Below, in pieces: positions 1-12,903 of a stretch of DNA of 64,000 nucleotides. Under the pieces are notes generated by a model, which was given only the letters and a program-made list of their open reading frames with translations, had not been told where the DNA came from and did not search any database. The first letter of the stretch is position 1; the number at the start of each line of letters is the position of its first letter. The stretch lies in assembly GCF_000744225.1 (NCBI RefSeq), contig NZ_JQLN01000004.1, forward strand, positions 992,001-1,056,000, in the 5' to 3' direction. This DNA comes from Kitasatospora mediocidica KCTC 9733. Its GTDB lineage: Bacteria > Actinomycetota > Actinomycetes > Streptomycetales > Streptomycetaceae. The translations under genes and the position numbers were made by a program.

Positions 1-3239
<3,239 letters not shown>

Positions 3240-3245
3240 TGGAGT

Positions 3246-3251
3246 CTCACC
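3246..3251 (-). promoter_or_regulatory. Ribosome binding site of gene A (GGTGAG)
   Basis: GGTGAG lies 6 nt upstream of ATG 3239. The upstream in-frame ATG (3252-3254) abuts this site, which argues against its use. Confidence 0.55.
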
Positions 3252-3286
3252 CATGCTTCTCGTCACAAACCTTGCGCGTGCGGACC

Positions 3287-6200
3287 TTAGATTCCGAGTT
3301 CTTTCTCGATGAAGTCGAAGACCTCATCCGGTGTCGCTTCCTGGAGCTGTCGCGTCACCGTCCCGCTGCCGGTGGGGAGCGCACGCGGCTCGCCCCACTT
3401 CGCCAGCAGGGTCTGCAACCGGGCGGCGATGTCCGCCCGGGTCTCGCCGTCCGGATCGATCACCGAGAGCGCGGACTCCAGCTTCTCCAGCTCCGCGAGC
3501 CCCGGTGCGGCGCCCGCAGCGCCGTCACCGACGATGTCTGCGCGCAGGAACTCGGCCAGGGCGGCCGGCGTCGGGTAGTCGAAGACCAGCGTGGCCGGCA
3601 GCTTGCGGCCGGTCGCGACGGCCAGCCGGTTGCGCAGTTCCAGCGCGATCAGCGAGTCGAAGCCGAGCTCCTTGAACGCCCGGCCCGCGCCGACCTCGGC
3701 CACCGACGGGTGGCCCAGCGCGGCGGCCGCGTTGGAGCGCACCAGTTCCAGTACGACCAGGGACTGTTCGGCCTGCGACATTCCGGTCAGCCGCCGCAGC
3801 AGCGCGGTGGCCGGGGCCTCGGCCGCGCCGTCGGCGCCGTCCGCCGCGCCGGAGCGCAGCTGACGCCGGACCTCGGGGAGGTCACCGAGCAGCGGGCTCG
3901 GACGGACGGCCGTGTAGCCGTGGATGAAACGCTCCCACTGGATGTCCGCGACGGCCAGGACGGCCTCCGGGTGGTCCAGCGCCTGCTGGAGCGCCAGCAG
4001 GGCCGACTGCGGGGCCATCGCCGGGACGCCGCCCCGGTCCAGCCGCTCGCCGATGGCACCGCCGGCCGCCAGACCGCTCTCGCCCCAGCGGCCCCAGGCC
4101 ACCGAGGTGGCGGGCAGGCCGTCGGCGCGGCGCTGTTCGGCCAGCGCGTCCAGGAAGGCGTTGGCCGCCGCGTAGTTGCCCTGGCCGGCGTCGCCGAGCG
4201 TGCCCGCGATGCCGGAGAACAGGACGAACGCGGAGAGGTCGAGCTCCTTGGTCAGTTCGTGCAGGTGCAGCGCGCCGTCGGCCTTGGGGGCCAGGACGGT
4301 CGCGAAGCGCTGCGGGGTCAGCGCGTCCAGGACGCCGTCGTCGAGCACACCGGCGGTGTGCAGCACGGCGGTCAGCGGCCGGTCGGCGGGGACGGCGGCC
4401 AGCAGCGTGCGGAGCGCCTCGCGGTCGGCGACGTCGCAGGCGGCGACCGTCACCTCGGCGCCGAGGCCTTCCAGCTCCGCCCGCAACTCGACCGCGTCTG
4501 GGGCCTCCAGGCCACGACGGCTGGTCAGCAGCAGGTGTTCGGCGCCGTTGCGGGCCAGCCAGCGGGCCGCCTGCGCGCCGAGCGCGCCGGTGCCGCCGGT
4601 GACCAGGACGGTGCCGGACGGCCGCCAGGGCTTCGCCGCGGTCGCGCCGGCCAGCGGGGCCCGGCCGAGCCGGCGGGCGAGCACGCCCGAGGCGCGCACG
4701 GCGAGTTGGTCCTCGCCGCCGCTCCCGGCGAGCACGGCGGCCAGCCGGGACAGCGCGCGGTCGTCGGCGCCGGCCGGCAGGTCGATCAGGCCACCCCAGC
4801 GCTCGGGGTACTCCAGCGCGGCGGTCCGGCCCAGGCCCCAGACGAGGGCCTGCACCGGGTGGTCGGTGCGGTCCGAGCCGCCGACCGAGACGGCGCCGCG
4901 GGTCGCGCACCACAGCGGCGCGTCGATCCCGGCGTCGCCCAGCGCCTGCACCAGCGCGGCGGAGCCGAGCAGGCCGGCGTTGGCGGTGCCGGTGTCCGAG
5001 GTGGCGCGGTCGTCCAGGGCGAGCAGCGAGAGCACACCGGCGACGGCGAGGTCCCCGGCGAGTTCGGCGCGGATCAGGCCGGCCAGCGCCTCGCGGTCGC
5101 CGTGCGGGTCGAGGACGAGCGTGCGCACGTCCGCGCCGCGCTCGGTGAGCGTACGGGCCGTACCCTTCGCCCAGTCGCCGTCGGCGGCGCACTGCGGCAC
5201 CACCAGCAGCCAGGCACCGGACAGCCGGGCCGCCGGGAGCTCGGGCAGCGGCTTCCAGGAGACCCGGTAGCGCCAGCCGTCCACGGCGGACTGCTCGCGG
5301 CTCTGCCGACGCCAGGACGACAGGGCCGGAAGGACCGCGCCCAACGAGGAGAGCGCGGCGGAGTCCGCGAAGTCCAGCGTCCCCGCGAGCGACTCCAGGT
5401 CCTCGCGCTCCACGGCCTCCCAGAAGCGTGCGTCGACCTCGTCGCCGCCGCCGAGCTGCGGGGCCGGCGCCTCGACGGCCTGCGGCCAGTAGCGCTGCTG
5501 CTGGAAGGCGTAGGTGGGCAGGTCGACGCGGGCGGCGCCGGTGCCGGCGAAGACGGCCGGCCAGTCCACCGTCGCGCCGCGCACCCAGGCCTCGCCGAGC
5601 GAGTCCCACAGCCGCTCCAAACCGCCCTCACCCCGGCGCAGGGTGCCGATCGCGGCGACCTCGCGGTCCATCGCCTCCGCCGTCTCCTGAACGGCCATCG
5701 TCAGCACCGGGTGAGCGCTGGTCTCCACGAAGAGACCGAAGCCCTCGGAGACCAGACGGCGCACCGCGCCCTCCAGTTCGACCGTGGAGCGCAGGTTGGC
5801 GAACCAGTAACCGGCGTCCAGCTCGGGGCCCTTGACCCACTCGCCGGTCACCGTCGACAGGAACGGCACCTTCGCCGCCATCGGCTCTACGGGTGCCAGG
5901 CACTCCAGCAGCTCCGCGTGCAGCGCCTCCACCTGCGCGGAGTGCGAGGCGTAGTCCACCGGGATGCGACGGGCGCGCACGCCGTCCGCCTCGCACGCCG
6001 CGAGGAGCTCCTCGAGCGCCGTCGGCTCGCCCGAGACGACGACCGAGGACGGCCCGTTGACCGCTGCCACCGAGACCCGCTCCTCTCCCCAACGTCCGAT
6101 CAGTTCCCGGACCCCGCCGACCGGCAGAGCCACCGACACCATCCCGCCCGCGCCCGCCAGCACCCGGCCGATCACCCGGCTGCGCAGCGCCACGACCCGT

Positions 6201-9200
6201 GCCGCGTCCTCCAGCGAGAGGATCCCCGCCACGCAGGCCGCCGCGATCTCGCCCTGCGAATGGCCCACCACCGCGGCCGGCCGCACACCGAGCGACTCCC
6301 AGACCCGCGCCAGCGACACCATCACCGCGAACAACACCGGCTGGACCACATCCACGCGCTCCAGCGAAGGAGCGTCCGGCACGCCGCGCAGCACGTCCGG
6401 CAACGACCAGTCGCAGAACGCCTCCAACGCGGTCGCGCACTCACTCATCCGTGCAGCGAACACTGGCGAAGCATCCAACAGCGCCACAGCCATGCCTACC
6501 CATTGCGACCCCTGTCCCGGGAACAGGAATGCCGTCCTGCCCCCGATACCCGACCCCTGGGCCAGGTGGGGCACGGCCTCACCGCGGGTCAGCGCGTCCA
6601 GCGCCCGCACGAAGTCGTCCCGCTCACCGCCCACCAGCACCGCACGGTGGTCGAAGACGGCGCGGCCGGTGGCCAGCGAATAGCCCACGTCGAGCGGACG
6701 GGCGGACGGGTCGGCGCCGAGCGCGCCGAGCAGCTTCCCGGCCTGCTCGCGCACAGCCTGCTCGGTGCGGCCGGAGAGGATCCACGGCAGCGCCACCGGC
6801 TCGGACACCGGCTCCGCAGCCGGCTGCGGCAGGGCGGCAGGGGCCTCTTCCAGGATGACGTGCGCGTTGGTGCCGCTGAAGCCGAACGAGGAGACGCCCG
6901 CGCGGCGCGGACGCTCGCTCTGCGGCCAGCTGACCTCCTCGGTCAGCAGCTCGACCGCGCCCGCCGTCCAGTCCACGTGCGGGGTCGGCTCGGCGATGTG
7001 CAGGGACTGCGGGAGCACGCCGTGCTGCATCGACAGCACCAGCTTCATCACCCCGGCGACGCCGGCGGCGGCCTGGGTGTGCCCGATGTTGGACTTGACC
7101 GAGCCGAGCAGCAGCGGCCGCTGACCGTCGCGGTCCTGGCCGTAGGTGGCCAGCAGCGCCTGGGCCTCGATCGGGTCGCCGAGGCTGGTGCCGGTGCCGT
7201 GCGCCTCCACGACGTCGACCTCGGCGGCGGAGACCCGCGCGTTGGCCAGCGCCTGGCGGATCACCCGCTGCTGGGACGGGCCGTTCGGCGCGGTCAGCCC
7301 GTTGCTGGCGCCGTCCTGGTTGATCGCACTGCCGCGGACCACCGCGAGGACGGGGTGGCCGTTGCGCTGCGCGTCGGAGAGCCGCTCGACGAGCAGCATG
7401 CCCACGCCCTCGGCCGGGCTGAAGCCGTCGGCGTCCGAGGAGAACGCCTTGCTGCGGCCGTCCGAGGAGAGTCCGCGCTGACGGCTGAACTCGATGAAGG
7501 TGCCGGGCGTGGCCATCACGGTCACGCCGCCGGCCAGCGCGAGCGTGCACTCGCCGTTGCGCAGCGCCTGAACGGCCAGGTGCAGCGCGACCAGCGAGGC
7601 CGAGCAGGCGGTGTCCACGGTGACCGCGGGCCCCTCCAGGCCGAAGGTGTAGGAGAGCCGGCCGGAGACCACGCTCGCGGCGCTGCCGGTGGCGAGGTGG
7701 CCTTCGTAGCCCTCGGTGTTGCTCCGCATCAGGATCGAGTAGTCCGAGCCGTTGGAGCCGATGAAGACCCCGGACTGGCTGCCCTGCAGCGTGCCCGGAT
7801 CGATCCCGGCCCGCTCGAACGCCTCCCACGAGGTCTCCAGCAGCAGGCGCTGCTGCGGGTCCATCGCCATCGCCTCACGCGGCGAGATCCCGAAGAAGGT
7901 CGGGTCGAAGTCGGCGGCGCCGCTCAGGAAGCCGCCCTCGCGGGTGTAGCTGGTGCCCTGGGCGTCGGGGTCCGGGTTGTACAGGGACTCGACGTCCCAG
8001 CCGCGGTCGGCCGGGAACGCGGAGAGCGCATCGCCTCCCGAGGCCAGCAGCTGCCAGAGCTCCTCCGGGGTACGGATACCGCCGGGGAAGCGGCAGCTCA
8101 TCGCGACGATCGCGATCGGCTCGTCGTCCGAGAGCGCGGACCCCGTCGCCGTCGGGGCCAGCACGGCCTGCTGACCGCCGGACAGCTCCGCCCGCAGGTG
8201 CCGGGCGAGAGCGGTCGGGGTCGGGTAGTCGAAGATCAGCGTCGGCGGCAGCTTGAGGCCGATCGCCGCGTTCAGCCGGTTGCGCAGCTCGACGGCGGTC
8301 AGCGAGTCGAAGCCCAGCTCCTTGAACGCCCGGCCCGCCTCGACGGCGCCGGCGCCCGCGTAGCCCAGGACGGTCGCGACGGCCGTGCGCACCAGGTCCA
8401 GCAGGAGCGGCTCACGCTCCGCCTCGGGCAGCGCGCCGAGCTGACGCACCAGGGCGGCGGCTCCGGCGCCCTCGTCCTCGGCGTCCCCGTTCATGTCCTT
8501 GACGACGTCCCGGGCCTCGGGCAGGTCGGCCAGCAGCGGGCGCGAGCGGCCCGAGGTGAAGGCGAGGACGAAGCGCTTCCACTCCATGTCGATGACGGTG
8601 AGCACCGTCTCGTCGCGGTCCAGCGCGTGCTGGAACGCGTTGAGCGCCGGCTCGGGCGCCATCTCGTTGATGCCGTGGCGGCGCATCCGCTCTCCCACCC
8701 CGCCCTCGGCCATGCCACCGTCGCCCCACGGGCCCCAGGCCAACGAGGTGGCCGGAAGCCCGGCCTCACGGCGGTACTCGGCGAAGGCGTCCAGGAAGGC
8801 GTTGCCCGGCGCGTAGTTGCCCTGGCCGGGGGCGCCGAAGGTGGCGGCGAAGGAGGAGAAGAGGACGAACGCGGACAGGTCGAGGTGCTTGGTCAGCTCG
8901 TGCAGGTGCAGGGTCGCGTCGACCTTGACCTTCAGGACCCGGTCCACCTGCGCGGCCGTCAGCCCCTCGATCACACCGTCGTCCAGCACCGCGGCGGTGT
9001 GCACCACGGCGGTCAGCGGCCGGTCGGCCGGGATGCCGTCCAGCAGCGCGGCCAGCGCCTCGCGGTCGGCGACATCGCAGGCCGCGACCGTCACCTCGGC
9101 GCCCAACGCCTCCAGCTCCGCCCGCAACTCCACCGCACCCGGCGCCTCCAGACCACGACGACTCGTCAGCAGCAGGTGTTCAGCCCCCTCGGCCGCCAGC

Positions 9201-12200
9201 CGCCGCGCCACCCGCGCGCCCAGCGCACCCGTACCACCCGTCACCAACACCGTCCCCGACGCCCGCCAGGAACGCACCACCGGCGACTGACCCAACGGCG
9301 CACGCACCAACCGCCGCGCGAACAACCCCGACGTACGGACGGCGAGTTGATCCTCCTCACCATCACCCGCCAGCACCCCCACCAGACGCTCCAACGCCCG
9401 GGCGTCCGGAAGGGCCGGCACGTCCAGCAGACCGCCCCAGCGCTCGCCGTGCTCCAGCGCCGCCACCCGGCCCAGACCCCACACCAGCGCCTGCACCGGC
9501 GCCACCAGACGATCAGCACCGCCCACCGACACCGCACCCGACGTCACCGACCACAACGGCGCCACCACACCCGCGTCACCCAACGCCTGCACCAGCGCCA
9601 ACTGGCCCACCACACCCGCCGGAACCGACCCGAACACCGGATGCGCCACATCGTCCAACGCCAACAGCGAGACAACACCGCTCAGTTCACCGCCCAGCCG
9701 CTCGGCCAGCGTGCCGCGCTCCTCCTCCAGACCCAGCACCAGCGTGCGCACCTCCGCACCGCGCTCGGCCAGCGCCGCGACGACGCCGCGCACCCACTCG
9801 CCGTCCGCCACACGCTCCGGCACCACCACCAGCCACGCACCCGACAGACGACCGGCCGACAGCTCCGGCAGCGCCTTCCACGTCACCTTGTAACGCCAGC
9901 CGTCCACCACCGACTGCTCACGACTCTGCCGCCGCCAGGCCGAGAGGGCCGGCAGCATCGCACTCAGCGGCTGATCGGCCTCGATCGCCAACTCGGCCGC
10001 CAGCGCCTGCCAGTCCTCGGACTCCACGGCCTCCCAGAAGCGGGCCTCCCCGGGGTCCTGGGTCGCGACGAGGGGGTCGGCAGTGCTCGTACCGGCTTCG
10101 AGCCAGTAGTGCTGGTTCTGGAACGCGTAGGTGGGGAGGGCGACTTGGCGCGAACCGGTCCCGGCGAAGGCAGCCGGCCAGTCCACCGACACCCCACGCA
10201 CCCACGCCTCACCCACCGACGTCCACAACCGCTCCAAACCACCCTCACCACGGCGCAACGTCCCGATCGCGGCGACCTCGCGGTCCATCGCCTCCGCCGT
10301 CTCCTGAACGGCCATCGTCAGCACCGGGTGGGCGCTGGTCTCCACGAAGAGGCCGAAGCCCTCGGAGACCAGACGGCGCACCGCGCCCTCCAGTTCGACC
10401 GTGGAGCGCAGGTTAGCGAACCAGTAGCCCGCGTCCAGCTCGGGGCCCTTGACCCACTCGCCGGTCACCGTCGACAGGAACGGCACCTTCGCCGTCATCG
10501 GCCGCACCGGCGCCAGGCACTCCAACAGCTCCGCGCGCAACGCCTCCACCTGCGCGGAGTGTGACGCGTAGTCCACCGCCACCCGACGCGCCCGCACGCC
10601 GTCCGCCTCGCACGCCGCGAGGAGCTCCTCCAGCGCCGCCGGCTCACCCGAGACGACGACCGAGGACGGCCCGTTGACCGCCGCCACCGACACCCGCTCC
10701 TCACCCCAGCGAGCGATCAACTCCCGCACCCCGCCCACCGGCAGAGCCACCGACACCATCCCACCCGCACCAGCCAACACCCCGCCGATCACCCGGCTGC
10801 GCAGCGCCACCACCCGCGCCGCGTCCTCCAGCGAGAGGATCCCCGCCACGCAGGCCGCCGCGATCTCACCCTGCGAGTGGCCCACCACCGCCTCCGGGAC
10901 CACCCCCAGCGACTCCCACACCCGCGCCAACGACACCATCACCGCGAACAACACCGGCTGGACCACATCCACGCGCTCCAACGAAGGAGCGCCCTCCACG
11001 CCGCGCAGCACATCCAGCAGCGACCAGTCGCAGAACGCCTCCAACGCCGAAGCACACTCCGCCATCCGCGCCGCGAACACTGGCGAGGAGTCCAGCAGTT
11101 CCACCGCCATACCCACCCACTGCGAACCCTGACCGGGGAACACGAACGCCAGCTGACCACCCGCAACCGACCCCTGCACCACACCCGGCGCCATCACCCC
11201 ACCGGCCACCGCACCCAACCCCGCCAACAACTCCCCACGACCCGCACCCACCACCACCGCACGACGCTCCAACGCCGCACGACCCACCGCCAACGACCAA
11301 CCCACATCACCCACACCAGGACCACCCTCACCCAGCGCAGCCAACAACCGCTCCGCCTGACCCGCCAACGCCCCCGCACTCTTCCCCGACAACACCCACA
11401 CCGGCGGGACCTTGGCCTCTGCCGTGACCTCGGGCTCGGGCTCGGCCACCGGGGCCTGTTCGAGAATCGTGTGCGCGTTGGTGCCGCTGAAGCCGAAGGA
11501 GGAGACCGCCGCGCGACGCGGCCGCTCGGTCTGCGGCCACGGCTTCGTCTCGGTGAGCAGCTCGACCGCACCCGCCGACCAGTCCACGTGCGGGCTCGGC
11601 GCGTCGATGTGCAGGGTCTTGGGCAGGACGCCGTGGCGCATGGCCATGACCATCTTGATGATGCCGGCCACGCCGGCGGCGGCCTGGGTGTGACCGATGT
11701 TGGACTTGATCGAGCCGAGCAGCAACGGCCGGTCCTGCGGCCGGTCCTGGCCGTAGGTGGCCAGCAGGGCCTGGGCCTCGATCGGGTCGCCCAGCGTCGT
11801 GCCGGTGCCGTGCGCCTCGACCACGTCCACCTCGTCGGCGGAGAGCCGGGCGTTGGTGAGCGCCTGGTGGATGACGCGCTGCTGGGACGGGCCGTTGGGC
11901 GCGGTCAGCCCGTTGCTGGCGCCGTCCTGGTTGATCGCACTGCCGCGCACGACGGCGAGCACCGGGTGCCCGAGCCGCTGCGCGTCGGAGAGCCGCTCGA
12001 CGAGCAGCATGCCCACGCCCTCGCCCCAGCCCGTACCGTCCGCGGCGGCCGCGAACGGCTTGCAGCGGCCGTCGGCGGCCAGGCCGCGCTGGCGGCTGAA
12101 CTCGGTGAACGTGGACGGCGTGGCCATCACGGTCACGCCGCCCGCGAGGGCGAGCGAGCACTCGCCGTTGCGCAGCGCCTGGACCGCCATGTGCAGGGTC

Positions 12201-12847
12201 ACCAGCGAGGACGAGCAGGCGGTGTCCACGGTGACCGCGGGACCCTCCAGGCCGAAGGTGTACGACACCCGGCCCGAGGCGATGCTGCCGGCGCTGCCGG
12301 TCCCGAGGAAGCCCTCGACGCCCTCGGGCACCGAGTCCAGCCGCGAGGTGTAGTCGTGGTACATCACCCCGGCGAAGACGCCGGTCCGGCTGCCCTTCAT
12401 GGCGGTCGGGTCGATCCCGGCCCGCTCGAACGCCTCCCAGGAGGCCTCCAGCAACAGCCGCTGCTGCGGGTCCATCGCCAGCGCCTCGCGCGGCGAGATC
12501 CCGAAGAGCGCCGGGTCGAACGCCCCCGCGTCGTAGAGGAATCCGCCCTCACTGACATAGCTGGAGCCGGCCTGGTCGGGGTCCGCGTCGTACAGCGTCT
12601 CGACGTCCCAGCCACGGTCGGTGGGGAAGCCGGAGATCGCGTCGGCGCCGTCGAGCACGAGGCTCCACAGCTCCTCGGGGGTGCGCACGCCGCCCGGGTA
12701 GCGGCAGGCCATCGCCACGATCGCGATCGGCTCCTGGTTGCGGTCCTCGACCTCGCGCAGGCGTCGGCGGACCTGGCGCAGGTCCGCGGTCGCCCGCTTG
12801 AGGTAGTCGCGGAGCTTGTCCTCGTTCACCATTGCTTCACTGGCCAT
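3287..12847 (-). CDS. Type I modular PKS, two methylmalonyl KR modules
   Basis: A 3186-aa bimodular PKS subunit that should add two propionate units. It has an N-terminal docking helix (1-39), then B1: KS (Cys211), AT (GHSQGE Ser658, YASH 760-763), a post-AT dimerisation segment plus KR (Tyr1345) and ACP (Ser1515). B2 follows: KS (Cys1748, CSASL variant), AT (Ser2197, YASH 2299-2302), KR (Tyr2892) and ACP (Ser3065). A class-1-type C-terminal docking region ends in [18 protein letters not shown] plus YASH is the established methylmalonyl-CoA signature. There is no DH or ER. The B1 KR carries LDD and prolines around the catalytic Tyr, as in B2-type KRs that epimerise the methyl. The B2 KR has Gly2879 where the catalytic Ser is expected. 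The start at ATG 12847 is supported by AAGGAG; a later ATG at 12832 is possible. Most of B1 is nearly identical to parts of gene E. Confidence 0.97.
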   Translation of the reverse strand: MASEAMVNEDKLRDYLKRATADLRQVRRRLREVEDRNQEPIAIVAMACRYPGGVRTPEELWSLVLDGADAISGFPTDRGWDVETLYDADPDQAGSSYVSEGGFLYDAGAFDPALFGISPREALAMDPQQRLLLEASWEAFERAGIDPTAMKGSRTGVFAGVMYHDYTSRLDSVPEGVEGFLGTGSAGSIASGRVSYTFGLEGPAVTVDTACSSSLVTLHMAVQALRNGECSLALAGGVTVMATPSTFTEFSRQRGLAADGRCKPFAAAADGTGWGEGVGMLLVERLSDAQRLGHPVLAVVRGSAINQDGASNGLTAPNGPSQQRVIHQALTNARLSADEVDVVEAHGTGTTLGDPIEAQALLATYGQDRPQDRPLLLGSIKSNIGHTQAAAGVAGIIKMVMAMRHGVLPKTLHIDAPSPHVDWSAGAVELLTETKPWPQTERPRRAAVSSFGFSGTNAHTILEQAPVAEPEPEVTAEAKVPPVWVLSGKSAGALAGQAERLLAALGEGGPGVGDVGWSLAVGRAALERRAVVVGAGRGELLAGLGAVAGGVMAPGVVQGSVAGGQLAFVFPGQGSQWVGMAVELLDSSPVFAARMAECASALEAFCDWSLLDVLRGVEGAPSLERVDVVQPVLFAVMVSLARVWESLGVVPEAVVGHSQGEIAAACVAGILSLEDAARVVALRSRVIGGVLAGAGGMVSVALPVGGVRELIARWGEERVSVAAVNGPSSVVVSGEPAALEELLAACEADGVRARRVAVDYASHSAQVEALRAELLECLAPVRPMTAKVPFLSTVTGEWVKGPELDAGYWFANLRSTVELEGAVRRLVSEGFGLFVETSAHPVLTMAVQETAEAMDREVAAIGTLRRGEGGLERLWTSVGEAWVRGVSVDWPAAFAGTGSRQVALPTYAFQNQHYWLEAGTSTADPLVATQDPGEARFWEAVESEDWQALAAELAIEADQPLSAMLPALSAWRRQSREQSVVDGWRYKVTWKALPELSAGRLSGAWLVVVPERVADGEWVRGVVAALAERGAEVRTLVLGLEEERGTLAERLGGELSGVVSLLALDDVAHPVFGSVPAGVVGQLALVQALGDAGVVAPLWSVTSGAVSVGGADRLVAPVQALVWGLGRVAALEHGERWGGLLDVPALPDARALERLVGVLAGDGEEDQLAVRTSGLFARRLVRAPLGQSPVVRSWRASGTVLVTGGTGALGARVARRLAAEGAEHLLLTSRRGLEAPGAVELRAELEALGAEVTVAACDVADREALAALLDGIPADRPLTAVVHTAAVLDDGVIEGLTAAQVDRVLKVKVDATLHLHELTKHLDLSAFVLFSSFAATFGAPGQGNYAPGNAFLDAFAEYRREAGLPATSLAWGPWGDGGMAEGGVGERMRRHGINEMAPEPALNAFQHALDRDETVLTVIDMEWKRFVLAFTSGRSRPLLADLPEARDVVKDMNGDAEDEGAGAAALVRQLGALPEAEREPLLLDLVRTAVATVLGYAGAGAVEAGRAFKELGFDSLTAVELRNRLNAAIGLKLPPTLIFDYPTPTALARHLRAELSGGQQAVLAPTATGSALSDDEPIAIVAMSCRFPGGIRTPEELWQLLASGGDALSAFPADRGWDVESLYNPDPDAQGTSYTREGGFLSGAADFDPTFFGISPREAMAMDPQQRLLLETSWEAFERAGIDPGTLQGSQSGVFIGSNGSDYSILMRSNTEGYEGHLATGSAASVVSGRLSYTFGLEGPAVTVDTACSASLVALHLAVQALRNGECTLALAGGVTVMATPGTFIEFSRQRGLSSDGRSKAFSSDADGFSPAEGVGMLLVERLSDAQRNGHPVLAVVRGSAINQDGASNGLTAPNGPSQQRVIRQALANARVSAAEVDVVEAHGTGTSLGDPIEAQALLATYGQDRDGQRPLLLGSVKSNIGHTQAAAGVAGVMKLVLSMQHGVLPQSLHIAEPTPHVDWTAGAVELLTEEVSWPQSERPRRAGVSSFGFSGTNAHVILEEAPAALPQPAAEPVSEPVALPWILSGRTEQAVREQAGKLLGALGADPSARPLDVGYSLATGRAVFDHRAVLVGGERDDFVRALDALTRGEAVPHLAQGSGIGGRTAFLFPGQGSQWVGMAVALLDASPVFAARMSECATALEAFCDWSLPDVLRGVPDAPSLERVDVVQPVLFAVMVSLARVWESLGVRPAAVVGHSQGEIAAACVAGILSLEDAARVVALRSRVIGRVLAGAGGMVSVALPVGGVRELIGRWGEERVSVAAVNGPSSVVVSGEPTALEELLAACEADGVRARRIPVDYASHSAQVEALHAELLECLAPVEPMAAKVPFLSTVTGEWVKGPELDAGYWFANLRSTVELEGAVRRLVSEGFGLFVETSAHPVLTMAVQETAEAMDREVAAIGTLRRGEGGLERLWDSLGEAWVRGATVDWPAVFAGTGAARVDLPTYAFQQQRYWPQAVEAPAPQLGGGDEVDARFWEAVEREDLESLAGTLDFADSAALSSLGAVLPALSSWRRQSREQSAVDGWRYRVSWKPLPELPAARLSGAWLLVVPQCAADGDWAKGTARTLTERGADVRTLVLDPHGDREALAGLIRAELAGDLAVAGVLSLLALDDRATSDTGTANAGLLGSAALVQALGDAGIDAPLWCATRGAVSVGGSDRTDHPVQALVWGLGRTAALEYPERWGGLIDLPAGADDRALSRLAAVLAGSGGEDQLAVRASGVLARRLGRAPLAGATAAKPWRPSGTVLVTGGTGALGAQAARWLARNGAEHLLLTSRRGLEAPDAVELRAELEGLGAEVTVAACDVADREALRTLLAAVPADRPLTAVLHTAGVLDDGVLDALTPQRFATVLAPKADGALHLHELTKELDLSAFVLFSGIAGTLGDAGQGNYAAANAFLDALAEQRRADGLPATSVAWGRWGESGLAAGGAIGERLDRGGVPAMAPQSALLALQQALDHPEAVLAVADIQWERFIHGYTAVRPSPLLGDLPEVRRQLRSGAADGADGAAEAPATALLRRLTGMSQAEQSLVVLELVRSNAAAALGHPSVAEVGAGRAFKELGFDSLIALELRNRLAVATGRKLPATLVFDYPTPAALAEFLRADIVGDGAAGAAPGLAELEKLESALSVIDPDGETRADIAARLQTLLAKWGEPRALPTGSGTVTRQLQEATPDEVFDFIEKELGI
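3560..8119 (-). other. PKS module B2: KS-AT(mmal)-KR(Ser to Gly)-ACP
   Basis: Approximate domains are KS 6850-8119, AT 5640-6535, dimerisation segment plus KR 3900-5440 and ACP 3560-3750. KS Cys is at 7604-7606 (CSASL), SNGSDY at 7739-7756, AT Ser at 6257-6259 and YASH at 5942-5953. KR Tyr is at 4172-4174 with LDD, but the catalytic Ser position (4211-4213) encodes Gly. ACP Ser is at 3653-3655. Confidence 0.9.
8817..9937 (-). repeat. Long repeat 1, copy in B1 (KR)
   Basis: About 1.12 kb matching 50673-51793 almost base for base at a constant offset of 41,856. It covers most of the KR from the structural subdomain to just before the catalytic Tyr. Homology fades at about 9938, in the dimerisation segment. 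Confidence 0.85.
10121..11407 (-). repeat. Long repeat 2, copy in B1 (AT)
   Basis: About 1.29 kb matching 51974-53260 almost base for base at offset 41,853. It covers the whole methylmalonyl AT and the KS-AT linker; the KS domains outside it are much less alike. Confidence 0.85.
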
Positions 12848-12855
12848 TGCGTCGG

Positions 12856-12861
12856 CTCCTT
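12856..12861 (-). promoter_or_regulatory. Ribosome binding site of gene B (AAGGAG)
   Basis: A strong Shine-Dalgarno 8 nt upstream of ATG 12847. It favours that start over the internal ATG at 12832, so gene B has six extra residues (MASEAM ending at the internal Met) before the usual docking start. Confidence 0.7.
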
Positions 12862-12903
12862 GCGAGAGGGGAGATGGTGCTCATCGGGTCAGGACACTCC
12901 CGT

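Larger units (their letters stand above)
8170..12730 (-). other. PKS module B1: KS-AT(mmal)-KR(B2-type)-ACP
   Basis: Approximate domains are KS 11455-12730, AT 10260-11155, dimerisation segment plus KR 8540-10080 and ACP 8200-8400. KS Cys is at 12215-12217, VMYHDY at 12350-12367, AT Ser at 10874-10876 and YASH at 10559-10570. KR Tyr is at 8813-8815, within [12 protein letters not shown] next to LDD. The two prolines match the B2-type pattern of erythromycin KR1, so a hydroxyl with an epimerised alpha-methyl is expected. Confidence 0.9.

Noticed and set aside
7598..7615. CSASL instead of CSSSL at the KS active site of B2 and E as a sign of inactive KSs
   Set aside because: The catalytic Cys, HGTGT and GHTQ His are all present, and Ala at this position is common in active KSs.
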